A stretch of DNA of 64,000 bases from Pseudomonas sp. CROZ-RG-20F-R04-15 (GCF_022662375.1 NZ_JAKNQL010000004.1:62001-126000), one strand, 5' to 3'; counted from the first letter of the stretch, positions 1-11,354 are shown. Made by a program: numbers and translations. The notes: generated from the sequence alone by a model not told the origin.

Positions 1-932
<932 letters not shown>

Positions 933-1027
933 GCCAACCTGCAGAGACTGACAGGTAACTAACTGGTCGGGAGCGGATTCCTGCGGCATCATGGGCAAAT
1001 TTTGCACGGCAGCCCAAAGGAAGCCCC

Positions 1028-1783
1028 ATGAATCTGCCTCCCCGTCAGCAGCAAATTCTCGAGCTGGTCCGCGAACGCGGCTATGTGAGCATCGAGGAAA
1101 TGGCTACGCTGTTCGTTGTTACCCCGCAAACCATTCGCCGCGACATCAATCAGCTCGCGGAAGCCAATCTGCTGCGCCGTTACCATGGCGGCGCCGCTTA
1201 CGATTCCAGCGTAGAAAACACCGCTTATGCAATGCGCGCCGACCAGATGCGCGATGAAAAACAACGCATCGGTGAAGCCATCGCCGCCCAGATCCCCGAT
1301 CACGCCTCGCTGTTCATCAATATCGGCACCACCACCGAATCGATTGCCCGCGCCCTGCTCAATCACAATCACCTGAAGATCATCACCAATAACCTGCACG
1401 TGGCGTCGATGCTCAGTGCCAAGGATGATTTCGATGTGCTGCTGACGGGTGGCAATGTCCGTCGTGACGGCGGTGTTGTCGGTCAGGCGAGCGTGGATTT
1501 CATCAATCAGTTCAAGGTCGATTTTGCGCTGGTCGGGATTAGCGGTATCGACGAGGACGGCAGTCTGCTCGACTTTGATTATCAGGAAGTTCGGGTTTCG
1601 CAGGCGATCATTGCCAACGCGCGGCAGGTGATTCTGGCGGCGGATTCGAGCAAGTTCGGACGTAACGCGATGATCCGGTTGGGGCCGATCAGTCTGATTG
1701 ATTGTCTGGTGACCGATCAGCAGCCGGTGCCGGCGCTGGCGCAGTTGTTGAGTCAGCACAAGATTCGCCTGGAAGTCGTTTAA
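1028..1783 (+). CDS. glpR: DeoR-family glycerol-3-phosphate regulon repressor
   Basis: A 251-residue repressor. The N-terminal DeoR helix-turn-helix is visible at about residues 5-58 ([20 protein letters not shown], then [13 protein letters not shown]). The C-terminal DeoRC sensor domain contains [15 protein letters not shown] and [11 protein letters not shown], and ends [13 protein letters not shown]. In the family, G3P binding releases GlpR from operators of glpD and glpFK. It sits between glpK and glpD on the same strand, and two tandem palindromes resembling the GlpR site lie just before glpD, consistent with local control. The ATG at 1028 is preceded by AAAGGAAG. Confidence 0.95.
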   Translation: MNLPPRQQQILELVRERGYVSIEEMATLFVVTPQTIRRDINQLAEANLLRRYHGGAAYDSSVENTAYAMRADQMRDEKQRIGEAIAAQIPDHASLFINIGTTTESIARALLNHNHLKIITNNLHVASMLSAKDDFDVLLTGGNVRRDGGVVGQASVDFINQFKVDFALVGISGIDEDGSLLDFDYQEVRVSQAIIANARQVILAADSSKFGRNAMIRLGPISLIDCLVTDQQPVPALAQLLSQHKIRLEVV

Positions 1784-1800
1784 CCCTTCTTATCTTCATT

Positions 1801-1860
1801 GGCTAGCAGGCTCGCTCCCACACTGGAATGCATTTCAAACTGTGGGAGCGAGCCGGCTCC
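1801..1860. repeat. REP-type inverted pair (GGGAGCGAGC core)
   Basis: Two inverted copies of the pseudomonad REP core lie between glpR and glpD: AGGCTCGCTCCCACA, then TGTGGGAGCGAGCCGGCTCC, separated by about 20 bp. The second copy is slightly diverged (GAGCCGGCTCC instead of GAGCCTGCTCGC). It is a non-coding, REPIN-like element of the same family as the other copies in this window. Confidence 0.8.
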
Positions 1861-2007
1861 GGGCGGCGATCCGACGAAAGCGATCACTCAAACAACACAC
1901 CTCTCGCGCCATTAAGCGCCTCCCATGTTCGAAAATTTTCCTTTCTTTGATCTTCGATGAGTTTTTTCAATCGAACGTGACTGGCTGCGCGCGTCTTTAT
2001 GGGCTAC

Positions 2008-2047
2008 CATTTTCGCAAATGAACATTCATGTTCGATTTCCAATATA
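2008..2047. promoter_or_regulatory. Two tandem GlpR operator candidates upstream of glpD
   Basis: The known GlpR consensus is roughly WATGTTCGWTAWCGAACATW. Bases 2008-2027 (CATTTTCGCAAATGAACATT) and 2028-2047 (CATGTTCGATTTCCAATATA) each match it partially and are placed end to end, ending about 28 bp before the glpD ATG. The strong half-sites are GAACATT in the first and ATGTTCG in the second, which together make a GAACAT-TC-ATGTTC palindrome. A further isolated ATGTTCG half-site lies at 1925-1931. Binding here would repress glpD. The assignment is by consensus only. Confidence 0.6.
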
Positions 2048-2075
2048 GAAAATCAAAAAAACCCGAGGCCAGCCG

Positions 2076-3614
2076 ATGTCCACCTCTACCTTGCGTACGC
2101 CCCCAATCTCCGAGATCTACGACATCGCCGTTATCGGCGGCGGGATCAATGGCGTGGGGATCGCAGCGGATGCCGCCGGTCGCGGGCTTTCGGTGTTCCT
2201 TTGCGAAAAGGACGATCTGGCCAGCCACACCTCGTCGGCCAGCAGCAAGCTGATCCACGGTGGCCTGCGCTACCTCGAACATTACGAATTCCGTCTGGTG
2301 CGTGAAGCGCTGGCCGAGCGTGAAGTGCTGCTGGCCAAGGCGCCGCACATCGTCAAGCCGATGCGCTTCGTGTTGCCGCACCGTCCGCACCTGCGTCCAG
2401 CGTGGATGATTCGTGCCGGCCTGTTCCTCTACGACAACCTCGGCAAGCGCGAAAAACTGCCGGGCTCGAAAAGCCTCAAGTTCGGCGCCGACAGCGCGCT
2501 GAAAAGCGAAATCAAGAAAGGCTTCGAATATTCCGATTGCTGGGTCGACGATGCCCGCCTGGTAGTACTCAACGCCATGGCCGCCCGTGACAAAGGCGCC
2601 CACGTGCACACTCAGACCCGTTGCGTCAGCGCCCGTCGCGCCAAAGGCCTGTGGCACCTGAATCTGGAACGCGCCGACGGCAGCCTGTTTTCGATTACCG
2701 CCAAAGCGCTGGTGAACGCCGCCGGCCCCTGGGTTGCCAAGTTCATCCGTGACGACCTGAAGATGGAATCGCCGTACGGCATCCGTCTGATTCAGGGCAG
2801 CCACATCATCGTGCCGAAACTGTACGAAGGTGATCACGCGCACATTCTGCAAAACGAAGATCAGCGCATCGTTTTCACTATTCCGTATCTGAACCACTTC
2901 ACCCTGATCGGTACGACCGACCGCGAATACACCGGCGATCCGGCGAAAGTGGCGATCACTGAAGGCGAAACCGATTACCTCTTGAAAGTGGTGAATGCCC
3001 ACTTCAAGAAACAGGTGAGCCGCGACGACATCCAGCACAGCTACTCGGGCGTACGCCCATTGTGCAACGACGAATCCGACAACCCGTCGGCGGTCACCCG
3101 CGATTACACCCTGGCCTTGTCCGGCAACACGGAAGAAGCGCCACTGCTGTCGGTGTTCGGCGGCAAGCTGACCACCTACCGCAAACTCGCCGAGTCGGCG
3201 ATGGCGCAGTTGCTGCCGTTCTTCACCCAGATGCGCCCGAGCTGGACCGCCACCGCCACACTGCCCGGCGGCGAGAACATGACAACCCCGCAGGCCTTGA
3301 GCGCGCTGATCCGCGACAAGTTCGACTTCGTACCGACCGAGATCGCTCGCCGCTGGTCCACCACTTACGGCAGCCGCACCTGGCGTATGCTCGAAGGTGT
3401 GGAAACCCTCGCCGACATGGGCGAACACATTGGCGGCGGGCTCTACACCCGTGAGGTCGATTACCTGTGCAGCGAAGAGTGGGCGACCACGGCGCATGAC
3501 ATTCTGTGGCGTCGTAGCAAGCTGGGGTTGTTTACCACTCCGGCCGAGCAGGAGAAGCTTGCGGCGTATCTGGGTAAGGTTGAGCAGAACCGTAGCAAGA
3601 TCGAAGCGGCGTGA
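2076..3614 (+). CDS. glpD: Aerobic glycerol-3-phosphate dehydrogenase
   Basis: A 512-residue FAD-dependent, membrane-associated enzyme that oxidises G3P to dihydroxyacetone phosphate and passes electrons to ubiquinone. The FAD Rossmann motif is at about residues 17-45 (IAVIGGGINGVGIAADAAGR), followed by SSKLIHGGLRYLEHYEF, typical of GlpD. Later blocks include NAAGPWVAKF, GSHIIVPKLYEG, IGTTDREYTGDP and SGVRPLCNDE, and the C-terminal helical cap has VDYLCSEEWATTAHDILWRRSKLGL. The ATG at 2076 follows GAGGCCAGCCG. It ends before a clear intrinsic terminator. A long open frame on the opposite strand is a codon-bias shadow. Confidence 0.97.
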   Translation: MSTSTLRTPPISEIYDIAVIGGGINGVGIAADAAGRGLSVFLCEKDDLASHTSSASSKLIHGGLRYLEHYEFRLVREALAEREVLLAKAPHIVKPMRFVLPHRPHLRPAWMIRAGLFLYDNLGKREKLPGSKSLKFGADSALKSEIKKGFEYSDCWVDDARLVVLNAMAARDKGAHVHTQTRCVSARRAKGLWHLNLERADGSLFSITAKALVNAAGPWVAKFIRDDLKMESPYGIRLIQGSHIIVPKLYEGDHAHILQNEDQRIVFTIPYLNHFTLIGTTDREYTGDPAKVAITEGETDYLLKVVNAHFKKQVSRDDIQHSYSGVRPLCNDESDNPSAVTRDYTLALSGNTEEAPLLSVFGGKLTTYRKLAESAMAQLLPFFTQMRPSWTATATLPGGENMTTPQALSALIRDKFDFVPTEIARRWSTTYGSRTWRMLEGVETLADMGEHIGGGLYTREVDYLCSEEWATTAHDILWRRSKLGLFTTPAEQEKLAAYLGKVEQNRSKIEAA

Positions 3615-3635
3615 TGTGAACATTGTTTAAACGAG

Positions 3636-3668
3636 AAGCCCCTGAATTGAGAGATTCAGGGGCTTTTT
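3636..3668 (+). terminator. Rho-independent terminator after glpD
   Basis: The stem AAGCCCCTGAA pairs with TTCAGGGGCTT around an 8-nt loop and is followed by a T run (TTTTTG). It lies 22 bp after the glpD stop and ends the glp transcript. Confidence 0.9.
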
Positions 3669-3712
3669 GTTTTGTGGGTTCTGTTGAACCTGATTGGGTC
3701 AGTTAGATCCTT

Positions 3713-3873
3713 CCCCCTCACCCCAGCCCTCTCCCCCAGGGGGTAGAGGGGGAAGGGAGCCGATCTTCATGGGGTTCAAAACTTGAGTTCGACTCGATAT
3801 CTCACGTCGGCATAAATCGACCATCCACCGCGATCAGTCCCCTCTCCCTCCGGGAGAGGGTTAGGGTGAGGGG
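3713..3873. repeat. Composite intergenic repeat (CCCTCACCC...GGGTGAGGG), copy 1
   Basis: An approximately 160-bp element with inverted arms. The left arm is CCCCCTCACCCCAGCCCTC; the right arm is CAGTCCCCTCTCC followed by GGGAGAGGGTTAGGGTGAGG. The middle carries GAGTTCGACTCGATATC and CACGTCGGCATAAATCGAC, related to the cores of the other copies near 11.2, 23.4, 59.1 and 62.4 kb. No open frame belongs to it. Confidence 0.75.
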
Positions 3874-3883
3874 CTTTTTATCG

Positions 3884-3928
3884 TTCGGTTTTCCGAACGC
3901 AACCTCCCGATCGATTCGGTAAACCGGA
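3884..3928. promoter_or_regulatory. Two AauR-type enhancer sites (TTCGG-N4-CCGAA)
   Basis: A perfect TTCGGTTTTCCGAA lies at 3884-3897 and a near match, TTCGGTAAACCGGA, at 3915-3928. The reported AauR binding consensus in P. putida is TTCGGNNNNCCGAA (recalled from published work on AauSR). The two sites lie about 77-120 bp upstream of the -24 element of the sigma54-type promoter before aatJ, a normal enhancer distance for an NtrC-family activator, and aauR itself is in the same cluster. Confidence 0.8.
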
Positions 3929-4004
3929 TCAGTTACGCCAAAAAAAACCATCACAAAACTTTAATAACGTTATAAATCATAAAGTTAAGAACGTCTCACT
4001 GGTA

Positions 4005-4020
4005 TGGCACGACTCATGCT
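4005..4020 (+). promoter_or_regulatory. Sigma54 (-24/-12) promoter of aatJQMP
   Basis: TGGCACGACTCATGCT matches the RpoN consensus TGGCACR-N4-TTGCW. GG and GC are separated by exactly 10 nt; only one T of the -12 TTGC is replaced by A. Transcription would start about 12 bp downstream, giving a leader of roughly 100 nt before aatJ. Together with the AauR sites upstream it makes a complete enhancer-dependent promoter. Confidence 0.8.
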
Positions 4021-4135
4021 CTACACTCTTTCGACGAATGCCTGTTGCGCCAACACTTCAGGAGCCGTCAGGCATTCGAAGCACAAAAGGGCCGACGAAC
4101 TGGCTCCATAAAAAAAACAATTCGAGGAAAATTTG

Positions 4136-5062
4136 ATGCGCATCGTTCCCCATATCCTGGGCGCAGCCATTGCGGCCGCTCTGATCAGCACGCCAGTTTT
4201 CGCCGCCGAACTCACCGGCACCCTGAAGAAAATCAACGATTCGGGCACCATCACGCTCGCTCACCGCGACAGCTCCATTCCGTTTTCCTACATTGCCGAT
4301 GCTTCCGGCAAACCAGTGGGCTACTCCCACGACATTCAAGTGGCCATCGTTGAAGCCCTGAAAAAAGACCTGAACAAGCCGGATCTGCAGGTCAAGTACA
4401 ACCTGGTCACCTCGCAAACCCGTATCCCGCTGATCCAGAACGGCACCGCGGATATCGAGTGCGGCTCCACCACCAACAACGCCGAACGCGCTCAGCAAGT
4501 CGACTTCACCGTCAATATCTTCGAAATCGGCACCCGTCTGCTGGTCAAGAAAGACAAGGATGGCAAGCCTTCCTACGCTGACTTTGCCGACCTGAAAGGC
4601 AAAAACGTCGTGACCACCGCTGGCACCACGTCCGAGCGCATCATCAAAGCGATGAACGCCGACAAGCAGATGGGCATGAACATCATCTCCGCCAAAGACC
4701 ACGGCGAATCCTTCAACATGCTGGAAAGCGGCCGTGCCGTTGCCTTCATGATGGACGACGCCCTGCTCGCCGGCGAAGAAGCCAAGGCCAAGAAACCGGC
4801 TGACTGGATCATCACCGGTACGCCGCAGTCCTTCGAAGCCTATGCGTGCATGGTTCGTAAAGACGACCCGGCCTTCAAGAAGGCTGTCGATGACGCCATC
4901 GTCGCCCTGTACAAGTCTGGCGAGATCAACAAGATCTACAGCAAGTGGTTCGAAAGCCCGGTTCCACCAAAAGGCCTGAACCTGAACTTCCCGATGAGCG
5001 ACAAGGTAAAAGATCTGATCGCCAACCCGAGCGACAAGCCGGCGCCTGACGTAAAAATCTGA
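4136..5062 (+). CDS. aatJ: Glutamate/aspartate ABC transporter, periplasmic binding protein
   Basis: A 308-residue family-3 solute-binding protein that captures acidic amino acids in the periplasm for AatQMP. The signal peptide covers residues 1-23 (positive MRIVPH, hydrophobic LGAAIAAALIS, cleavage after PVFA). The mature protein shows the family blocks ITLAHRDSSIPFSYI, GYSHDIQ, TRIPLIQNGTADIECGSTTN, VVTTAGTTSERII and AFMMDDALLAGEEAK, as in E. coli GltI. The ATG at 4136 is chosen over TTG at 4133 because GAGGAAA is better spaced. It is expressed from the sigma54 promoter upstream, and two strong hairpins separate it from aatQ. Confidence 0.93.
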   Translation: MRIVPHILGAAIAAALISTPVFAAELTGTLKKINDSGTITLAHRDSSIPFSYIADASGKPVGYSHDIQVAIVEALKKDLNKPDLQVKYNLVTSQTRIPLIQNGTADIECGSTTNNAERAQQVDFTVNIFEIGTRLLVKKDKDGKPSYADFADLKGKNVVTTAGTTSERIIKAMNADKQMGMNIISAKDHGESFNMLESGRAVAFMMDDALLAGEEAKAKKPADWIITGTPQSFEAYACMVRKDDPAFKKAVDDAIVALYKSGEINKIYSKWFESPVPPKGLNLNFPMSDKVKDLIANPSDKPAPDVKI

Positions 5063-5080
5063 TTCCTGACTAACCTTATT

Positions 5081-5196
5081 GCCTGAGGGGGGCCACTCTC
5101 CCTCAGGCGTCTGTTACTACCTGCGGGCTGTACTGTGGAACACTCGACCTGGCGGTTTTCGAGCCGATCGCGTGTGCCTGACGTTCAACGTCAGGC
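5081..5196 (+). promoter_or_regulatory. Two intercistronic hairpins between aatJ and aatQ
   Basis: The first hairpin is GCCTGAGGG (5081-5089) with CCCTCAGGC (5100-5108), a perfect 9-bp stem and 10-nt loop. The second is GCCTGACGTT-C-AACGTCAGGC (5176-5196), a nearly loopless perfect 10-bp inverted repeat. Neither is followed by a T run. Such structures after a binding-protein gene commonly protect its mRNA or attenuate read-through, giving more binding protein than permease. This role is inferred. Confidence 0.6.
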
Positions 5197-5256
5197 GGGA
5201 AAGGATCTTCCCCAAGCGGGTGCTTGTACATCGATCGATCTCGAGGGGAGACCCTA

Positions 5257-6003
5257 ATGAATTACAACTGGGACTGGGGCGTATTCTTCAAGTCCACCGG
5301 CGTCGGCAGCGAGACTTATCTCGACTGGTACGTCACCGGTTTGGGCTGGACCATCGCCATCGCCATCGTGGCGTGGATCATCGCCTTGCTGCTGGGCTCC
5401 ATTCTGGGCGTCATGCGTACGGTGCCGAACCGCATCGTATCGGGCATCGCGACCTGCTACGTCGAGCTGTTCCGTAACGTGCCGCTGCTGGTTCAGCTGT
5501 TCATCTGGTACTTTCTGGTGCCCGACCTGCTGCCGCAAAACCTGCAGGACTGGTACAAACAGGACCTCAACCCGACCACCTCGGCTTACCTGAGCGTTGT
5601 CGTGTGCCTGGGTCTGTTTACCGCTGCCCGCGTTTGCGAACAAGTGCGTACCGGCATCCAGGCGCTGCCACGCGGCCAGGAATCCGCTGCTCGCGCCATG
5701 GGCTTCAAACTGCCGCAGATCTACTGGAACGTGCTGCTGCCCCAGGCCTACCGGATCATCATTCCACCGCTTACCTCGGAATTCCTCAACGTCTTCAAGA
5801 ACTCCTCCGTGGCGTCCCTGATCGGCCTGATGGAACTGCTGGCGCAAACCAAACAGACCGCCGAATTCTCGGCCAACCTGTTTGAAGCGTTCACCCTGGC
5901 CACGCTGATCTACTTCACCCTGAACATGAGCCTGATGTTGCTGATGCGCATGGTCGAGAAGAAAGTCGCGGTGCCCGGCCTGATCTCCGTGGGGGGTAAA
6001 TAA
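5257..6003 (+). CDS. aatQ: Glutamate/aspartate ABC transporter permease
   Basis: A 248-residue inner-membrane permease of the HisMQ/GltJ class. Hydrophobic segments are visible near residues 25-50 (GLGWTIAIAIVAWIIALLLG), 75-90, 110-130 and at the C-terminus. The EAA-type coupling loop to the ATPase is around AARAMGFKLPQIYWNVLLPQ. The ATG at 5257 has a strong RBS, GAGGGGAG. The stop codon overlaps the aatM start by one base, showing translational coupling. It pairs with AatM in the membrane complex. Confidence 0.93.
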   Translation: MNYNWDWGVFFKSTGVGSETYLDWYVTGLGWTIAIAIVAWIIALLLGSILGVMRTVPNRIVSGIATCYVELFRNVPLLVQLFIWYFLVPDLLPQNLQDWYKQDLNPTTSAYLSVVVCLGLFTAARVCEQVRTGIQALPRGQESAARAMGFKLPQIYWNVLLPQAYRIIIPPLTSEFLNVFKNSSVASLIGLMELLAQTKQTAEFSANLFEAFTLATLIYFTLNMSLMLLMRMVEKKVAVPGLISVGGK

Positions 6004-6674
6004 TGGACTTCGATTTCAGCGGCATCATCCCCGCCATTCCGGGCCTGTGGAACGGCATGGTCATGACCTTGCAGTTGATGGTCATGGGCGTGGTCGGCGG
6101 CATCGTGCTGGGGACGATTCTGGCGCTGATGCGCCTGTCGTCGAGCAAATTGCTGTCCCGTGTGGCCGGCGCTTATGTGAACTACTTCCGTTCGATCCCG
6201 CTGCTGTTGGTGATCACCTGGTTCTACCTGGCGGTACCGTTCGTGCTGCGCTGGATCACCGGTGAAGACACGCCGATCGGTGCATTCACCTCCTGCGTCG
6301 TGGCGTTCATGATGTTCGAAGCCGCGTACTTCTGCGAAATCGTCCGCGCCGGTGTGCAGTCGATCCCCAAAGGCCAGATGGCCGCAGCGCAGGCAATGGG
6401 CATGACCTATGGCCAGACCATGCGCCTGATCATCCTGCCCCAGGCGTTCCGCAAGATGACCCCGTTGCTGCTGCAACAGTCGATCATCCTGTTTCAGGAC
6501 ACCTCGCTGGTCTACACCGTGGGCCTGGTGGACTTCCTCAACTCCGCCCGCTCCAGCGGCGACATCATCGGTCGTTCCAACGAGTTCCTGATCTTCGCCG
6601 GTGTCGTCTACTTCATCATCAGCTTTTCCGCCTCGCTGCTGGTCAAGCGTCTGCAAAAAAGGTTCGCCGTATGA
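6003..6674 (+). CDS. aatM: Glutamate/aspartate ABC transporter permease
   Basis: A 223-residue second permease subunit, GltK-like. It starts [20 protein letters not shown], shows several transmembrane helices, and contains the coupling loop [21 protein letters not shown]. Its ATG overlaps the aatQ stop (TAATG), and its own TGA overlaps the aatP start (ATGA), so aatQMP are translated as a coupled block. It forms a heterodimer with AatQ. Confidence 0.93.
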   Translation: MDFDFSGIIPAIPGLWNGMVMTLQLMVMGVVGGIVLGTILALMRLSSSKLLSRVAGAYVNYFRSIPLLLVITWFYLAVPFVLRWITGEDTPIGAFTSCVVAFMMFEAAYFCEIVRAGVQSIPKGQMAAAQAMGMTYGQTMRLIILPQAFRKMTPLLLQQSIILFQDTSLVYTVGLVDFLNSARSSGDIIGRSNEFLIFAGVVYFIISFSASLLVKRLQKRFAV

Positions 6675-7405
6675 TCTCTATCAAAAACATCAACAAGTGG
6701 TATGGCGACTTCCAGGTGCTGACTGATTGCAGCACCGAGGTCAAAAAAGGCGAAGTGATCGTGGTCTGCGGCCCGTCGGGTTCCGGCAAATCGACCCTGA
6801 TCAAATGCGTCAACGCGCTGGAGCCGTTCCAGAAAGGCGACATCGTCGTCGACGGCACCTCGATAGCCGATTCGAAGACCAACCTGCCGAAACTGCGTTC
6901 GCGCGTCGGCATGGTGTTCCAGCATTTCGAACTGTTCCCGCACCTGACCATCACCGAAAACCTGACCATCGCGCAGATCAAGGTGTTGGGCCGCAGCAAG
7001 GAAGAGGCGACCAAGAAAGGCCTGCAACTGCTCGACCGCGTTGGTTTGTCCGCTCACGCCCACAAGCATCCGGGGCAATTGTCCGGTGGTCAGCAACAGC
7101 GTGTGGCGATTGCCCGTGCGCTGGCGATGGACCCGATCGTCATGCTGTTCGACGAACCGACTTCGGCGCTCGACCCGGAGATGGTCAACGAAGTGCTCGA
7201 CGTGATGGTGCAACTGGCCCATGAAGGCATGACCATGATGTGCGTAACCCACGAAATGGGCTTTGCGCGCAAAGTGGCCGACCGCGTGATTTTCATGGAC
7301 GCCGGCAAGATCATCGAGGACTGCCCGAAAGAGGAATTCTTCGGCGATATCAGTGCCCGCTCCGAACGCGCGCAGCACTTCCTCGAGAAAATCCTGCAGC
7401 ACTAA
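6671..7405 (+). CDS. aatP: Glutamate/aspartate ABC transporter ATP-binding protein
   Basis: A 244-residue cytoplasmic ATPase. It has Walker [10 protein letters not shown] (about residue 34), the Q-loop in [14 protein letters not shown], the signature [16 protein letters not shown], Walker [15 protein letters not shown] and the H-loop [14 protein letters not shown], the canonical layout of polar amino acid importers. It is the last gene of the aat operon. A REPIN and about 170 bp separate it from aauS. Confidence 0.95.
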   Translation: MISIKNINKWYGDFQVLTDCSTEVKKGEVIVVCGPSGSGKSTLIKCVNALEPFQKGDIVVDGTSIADSKTNLPKLRSRVGMVFQHFELFPHLTITENLTIAQIKVLGRSKEEATKKGLQLLDRVGLSAHAHKHPGQLSGGQQQRVAIARALAMDPIVMLFDEPTSALDPEMVNEVLDVMVQLAHEGMTMMCVTHEMGFARKVADRVIFMDAGKIIEDCPKEEFFGDISARSERAQHFLEKILQH

Positions 7406-7433
7406 AACCGAGTACTTGCGCCATCACACTGAT

Positions 7434-7529
7434 CCCTGTGGGAGCGAGCTTGCTCGCGAAAGCGGACTGACATTCAACATTGATGTTGACTGATCCGGCC
7501 TCTTCGCGAGCAAGCTCGCTCCCACAGGG
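7434..7529. repeat. REPIN (inverted REP pair) after aatP
   Basis: CCTGTGGGAGCGAGCTTGCT begins the left REP, and the inverted partner (CGCGAGCAAGCTCGCTCCCA, then CAGG) ends the element. The inner spacer is about 50 bp and includes CATTCAACATTGATGTTGAC, itself partly palindromic. Confidence 0.9.
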
Positions 7530-7575
7530 ACAGCGGTGAGCCTGCAAGTGTGGTGGTTGACCCAAGGCAACTGTG

Positions 7576-9473
7576 ATGAAATGCGACCCCAATCTCTATC
7601 GCGCCGCGCCGCCATCACTTGCCGTGAAGCCTCGTCTGATTCGCCATCTGTTTCTGCCGCCGCTGGTCATCATCCTGATGATCGGGCTGGGTTACGCCGG
7701 CTTCTGGACCAGTGAGCATTTTGGCATTCGCAGCCTCAGTGAAAACGGTCAGCGTCAGCTCGAACTGAACGCCCGCGCGGTCGAAAGCGAAATCAGCAAA
7801 TACACCTACCTGCCCAGCCTGCTGGAGCTTGAGACGAGTGTCTCGCAACTGCTGGCCGACCCGACCCCGGAACACCGGCGAACCGTCAACGATTACCTCG
7901 AAGGCCTGAACCGGCGCAGCCGCAGTCGGGCCATCTACGTCATGGACACCACCGGCCGCGTCATGGCCACCAGCAACTGGCGCGATGTCGACAGTTACCT
8001 CGGTGAAGACCTGTCCTTTCGCGCTTATTTCCAGAAAGCCATACGCGGTGAGCCCGGGCGTTTCTACGGCATCGGCAGCACCAACGGCGAACCCGGTTAC
8101 TACCTCGCCCATGGCCTCGAAGAGCACGGCAAGATCATCGGTGTCGCGGTGGTCAAAGTGCGCATGGAAGCCATGGAAGAACGCTGGCAACGCGCGCGTC
8201 TCGAAGCCTTTGTCAGCGATGAGAACGGCATCATCATTCTTTCCAGTGATCCGGCTCGACGCCTCAAGTCAGTGATTCCGCTCACCGACGAAATCAAGGA
8301 AAGACTCGCGCGCAGCCTGCAGTACTACTGGTTCCCGCTCAATGAACTGCAACCGCTGGCTCGGGAAACATTGTCGGAAGGCGTGGAAAAACTCACCTTC
8401 CCTGCCAACAGCGAAGTGCAGTCCGATGCAGACAACATCAGCTATCTCGCGCAAACCCGGCAATTGAGCGACACACCGTGGAATTTCACCCTGCTCACAC
8501 CGTTGCAGGACCTGCGCCGCGAAGCGATCAATCAAGGCATTCTCGTCGCGGTCGCATTTGCGCTGGTCGCCTTCCTGTTGATTGCCTGGAACGAGCGGCG
8601 CAAGGTCATTGCTACTCGCCTCGCTGCCCGTGAAGCCTTGCAGGAAGCCAATAATCAACTGGAGCGTCGGATTACCGAACGCACCACCGACTTGCGCGCC
8701 AGCAACGAACGTTTGAAGAGCCAGATCCGCGAACGTCGTCAGGCCGAAGAGACGTTGCGCCGCGCTCAGGATGAATTGGTGCAGGCCGGCAAACTCGCCG
8801 CCATCGGCCAGATGTCGACCAGCATCGCCCACGAATTGAACCAGCCGCTGGCCGCCATGCGCACGCTGTCGGGCAACACCGTACGCTTTCTCGAACGCGG
8901 TCAGCTGGATGTGGCCAGCACCAACCTGAAGACCATCAACGAGCTGATCGACCGCATGGGCCGGATCACCGCCAGCCTGCGTTCGTTCGCCCGGCGCGGT
9001 GACAACCAGGGCCAGGCCAGCCTCGGCAAAGCCGTGGAGGCAGCACTGCAGTTGCTGGGTGCACGCCTGGAGAGTTCGGCGCTCAACATTCACCGGCAGT
9101 TCATTGATGTGCAGGTGCAGATCGACCAGACCCGTCTCGAACAGATACTGGTCAACCTGATCGGCAACGCCCTCGACGCCATGCAGGCGCAACCGCAACC
9201 CGAGCTGTGGCTGGAAGGCGAAGAGTTCAACGCCAAATATCGCCTGCGCGTGCGCGACAACGGCCACGGCATCGATGCCGAAGCGCGCAAGCATCTGTTC
9301 GAACCGTTTTTTACTACCAAGCCTGGCGAACAAGGCCTGGGCCTTGGTTTGACCCTTTCCGCCAGCCTCGCGGCCGCCACCGGCGGACACCTGGGTGTTG
9401 AACACCCGGCCAGCGGTGGCACCACCTTCGTCCTCAGTTTACCGTTGGTAAGCCCTACTCCTGCCGAGCCAAT

Positions 9474-9477
<4 letters not shown>
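7576..9477 (+). CDS. aauS: Sensor histidine kinase for acidic amino acids (DctB-like)
   Basis: A 633-residue membrane kinase. The first TM helix is at residues 20-42 (FLPPLVIILMIGLGYAGFW), followed by an approximately 270-residue periplasmic double-Cache sensor (RAIYVMDTTGRVMATSNW, FYGIGSTNGEPGYYLAHGL). The second TM is near residue 320 (ILVAVAFALVAFLLIAW), then a coiled coil (NNQLERRITERTTDLRASNE). The HisKA phospho-acceptor is His419 in SIAHELNQPLAAMRTLSG. The ATPase has NLIGNALDAM, RVRDNGHGID and GLGLGLTLS. A GTG at 7573 is an alternative start. It overlaps aauR by 4 bp. In P. putida AauS senses glutamate/aspartate; the same role is inferred from context. Confidence 0.9.
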
Positions 9478-10802
<1,325 letters not shown>

Positions 10803-10813
10803 GCGAGAACGAT

Positions 10814-11152
10814 GTGGATCTGATTTTCAAAGCCCTGTTGGGCGCAGCGGTGGTGGTGATTCTCGCGGCACTGTCGAAGACCAGAAATTACTACATCGCC
10901 GGGCTGGTGCCGCTGTTTCCGACGTTTGCGCTGATCGCGCATTACATCGTCGGCAAGGGGCGCTCGATTGAGGATCTGAAGACCACGATCGTGTTCGGGA
11001 TGTGGTCGATCATTCCGTATTTTGTGTATCTGGCGACGTTGTATGTGATGGTGGATCGATTGCGGTTGGAGGCTTCGCTGGCCGTAGCGGCGGTGGCCTG
11101 GTTGATGGCTGCCACTGTTTTGGTGACTGTTTGGGTTCGGCTGCACAGCTGA
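10814..11152 (+). CDS. glpM: GlpM-family small membrane protein
   Basis: 112 residues with GTG start. Four hydrophobic segments are visible (ALLGAAVVVILAAL, AGLVPLFPTFALIAHYIV, IVFGMWSIIPYFVYLATLYV, AVAAVAWLMAATVLVTVWV), with KTRNYY between the first two. This resembles P. aeruginosa GlpM, an inner-membrane protein reported to affect alginate production; its biochemical role is unknown. It begins only 11 bp after aauR and is probably read through from it. In P. aeruginosa glpM directly follows glpD (recalled gene order), so here the aat/aau block separates the two. Confidence 0.75.
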   Translation: MDLIFKALLGAAVVVILAALSKTRNYYIAGLVPLFPTFALIAHYIVGKGRSIEDLKTTIVFGMWSIIPYFVYLATLYVMVDRLRLEASLAVAAVAWLMAATVLVTVWVRLHS

Positions 11153-11344
11153 CCCTCACCCCAGCCCTCCCGAAACGTCGGACCGCCCGTAGGGAGAGGG
11201 GGCCGACCGAGGTGTCGTTGAAGTTACATCGACCTGAAAAACCGAGTCGATTATGGATTCAGCGAAACACGCTCAGGTCGGCGTATCACTCCAGCATCCC
11301 CCATTCAGTCCCCTCTCCCTCTGGGAGAGGGCTAGGGTGAGGGG
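11153..11344. repeat. Composite intergenic repeat, copy 2
   Basis: The left arm is CCCTCACCCCAGCCCTCCCG and continues to GGCCGACCGAGGTG. The core at 11229-11264 starts TCGACCTGAAAAACCGAGTC and ends GATTATGGATTCAGCG. The right arm is CAGTCCCCTCTCCCTCTGGG followed by AGAGGGCTAGGGTGAGGGG. The core occurs in reverse orientation in the copy at 62.4 kb. It starts right after the glpM stop and lies between convergent genes. Confidence 0.8.
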
Positions 11345-11354
11345 CTTTTGATCT

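Noticed and set aside
2004..3623. 539-codon open frame on the minus strand opposite glpD
   Set aside because: It is a codon-bias shadow of glpD; its protein has no recognisable domain and it has no RBS.
7424..7618. Short frames containing VGASLLAK-type peptides near REPINs (also near 12.1, 20.2, 25.3, 52.1 and 57.4 kb)
   Set aside because: The peptide is the translation of the REP palindrome itself and appears at every copy; not genes.
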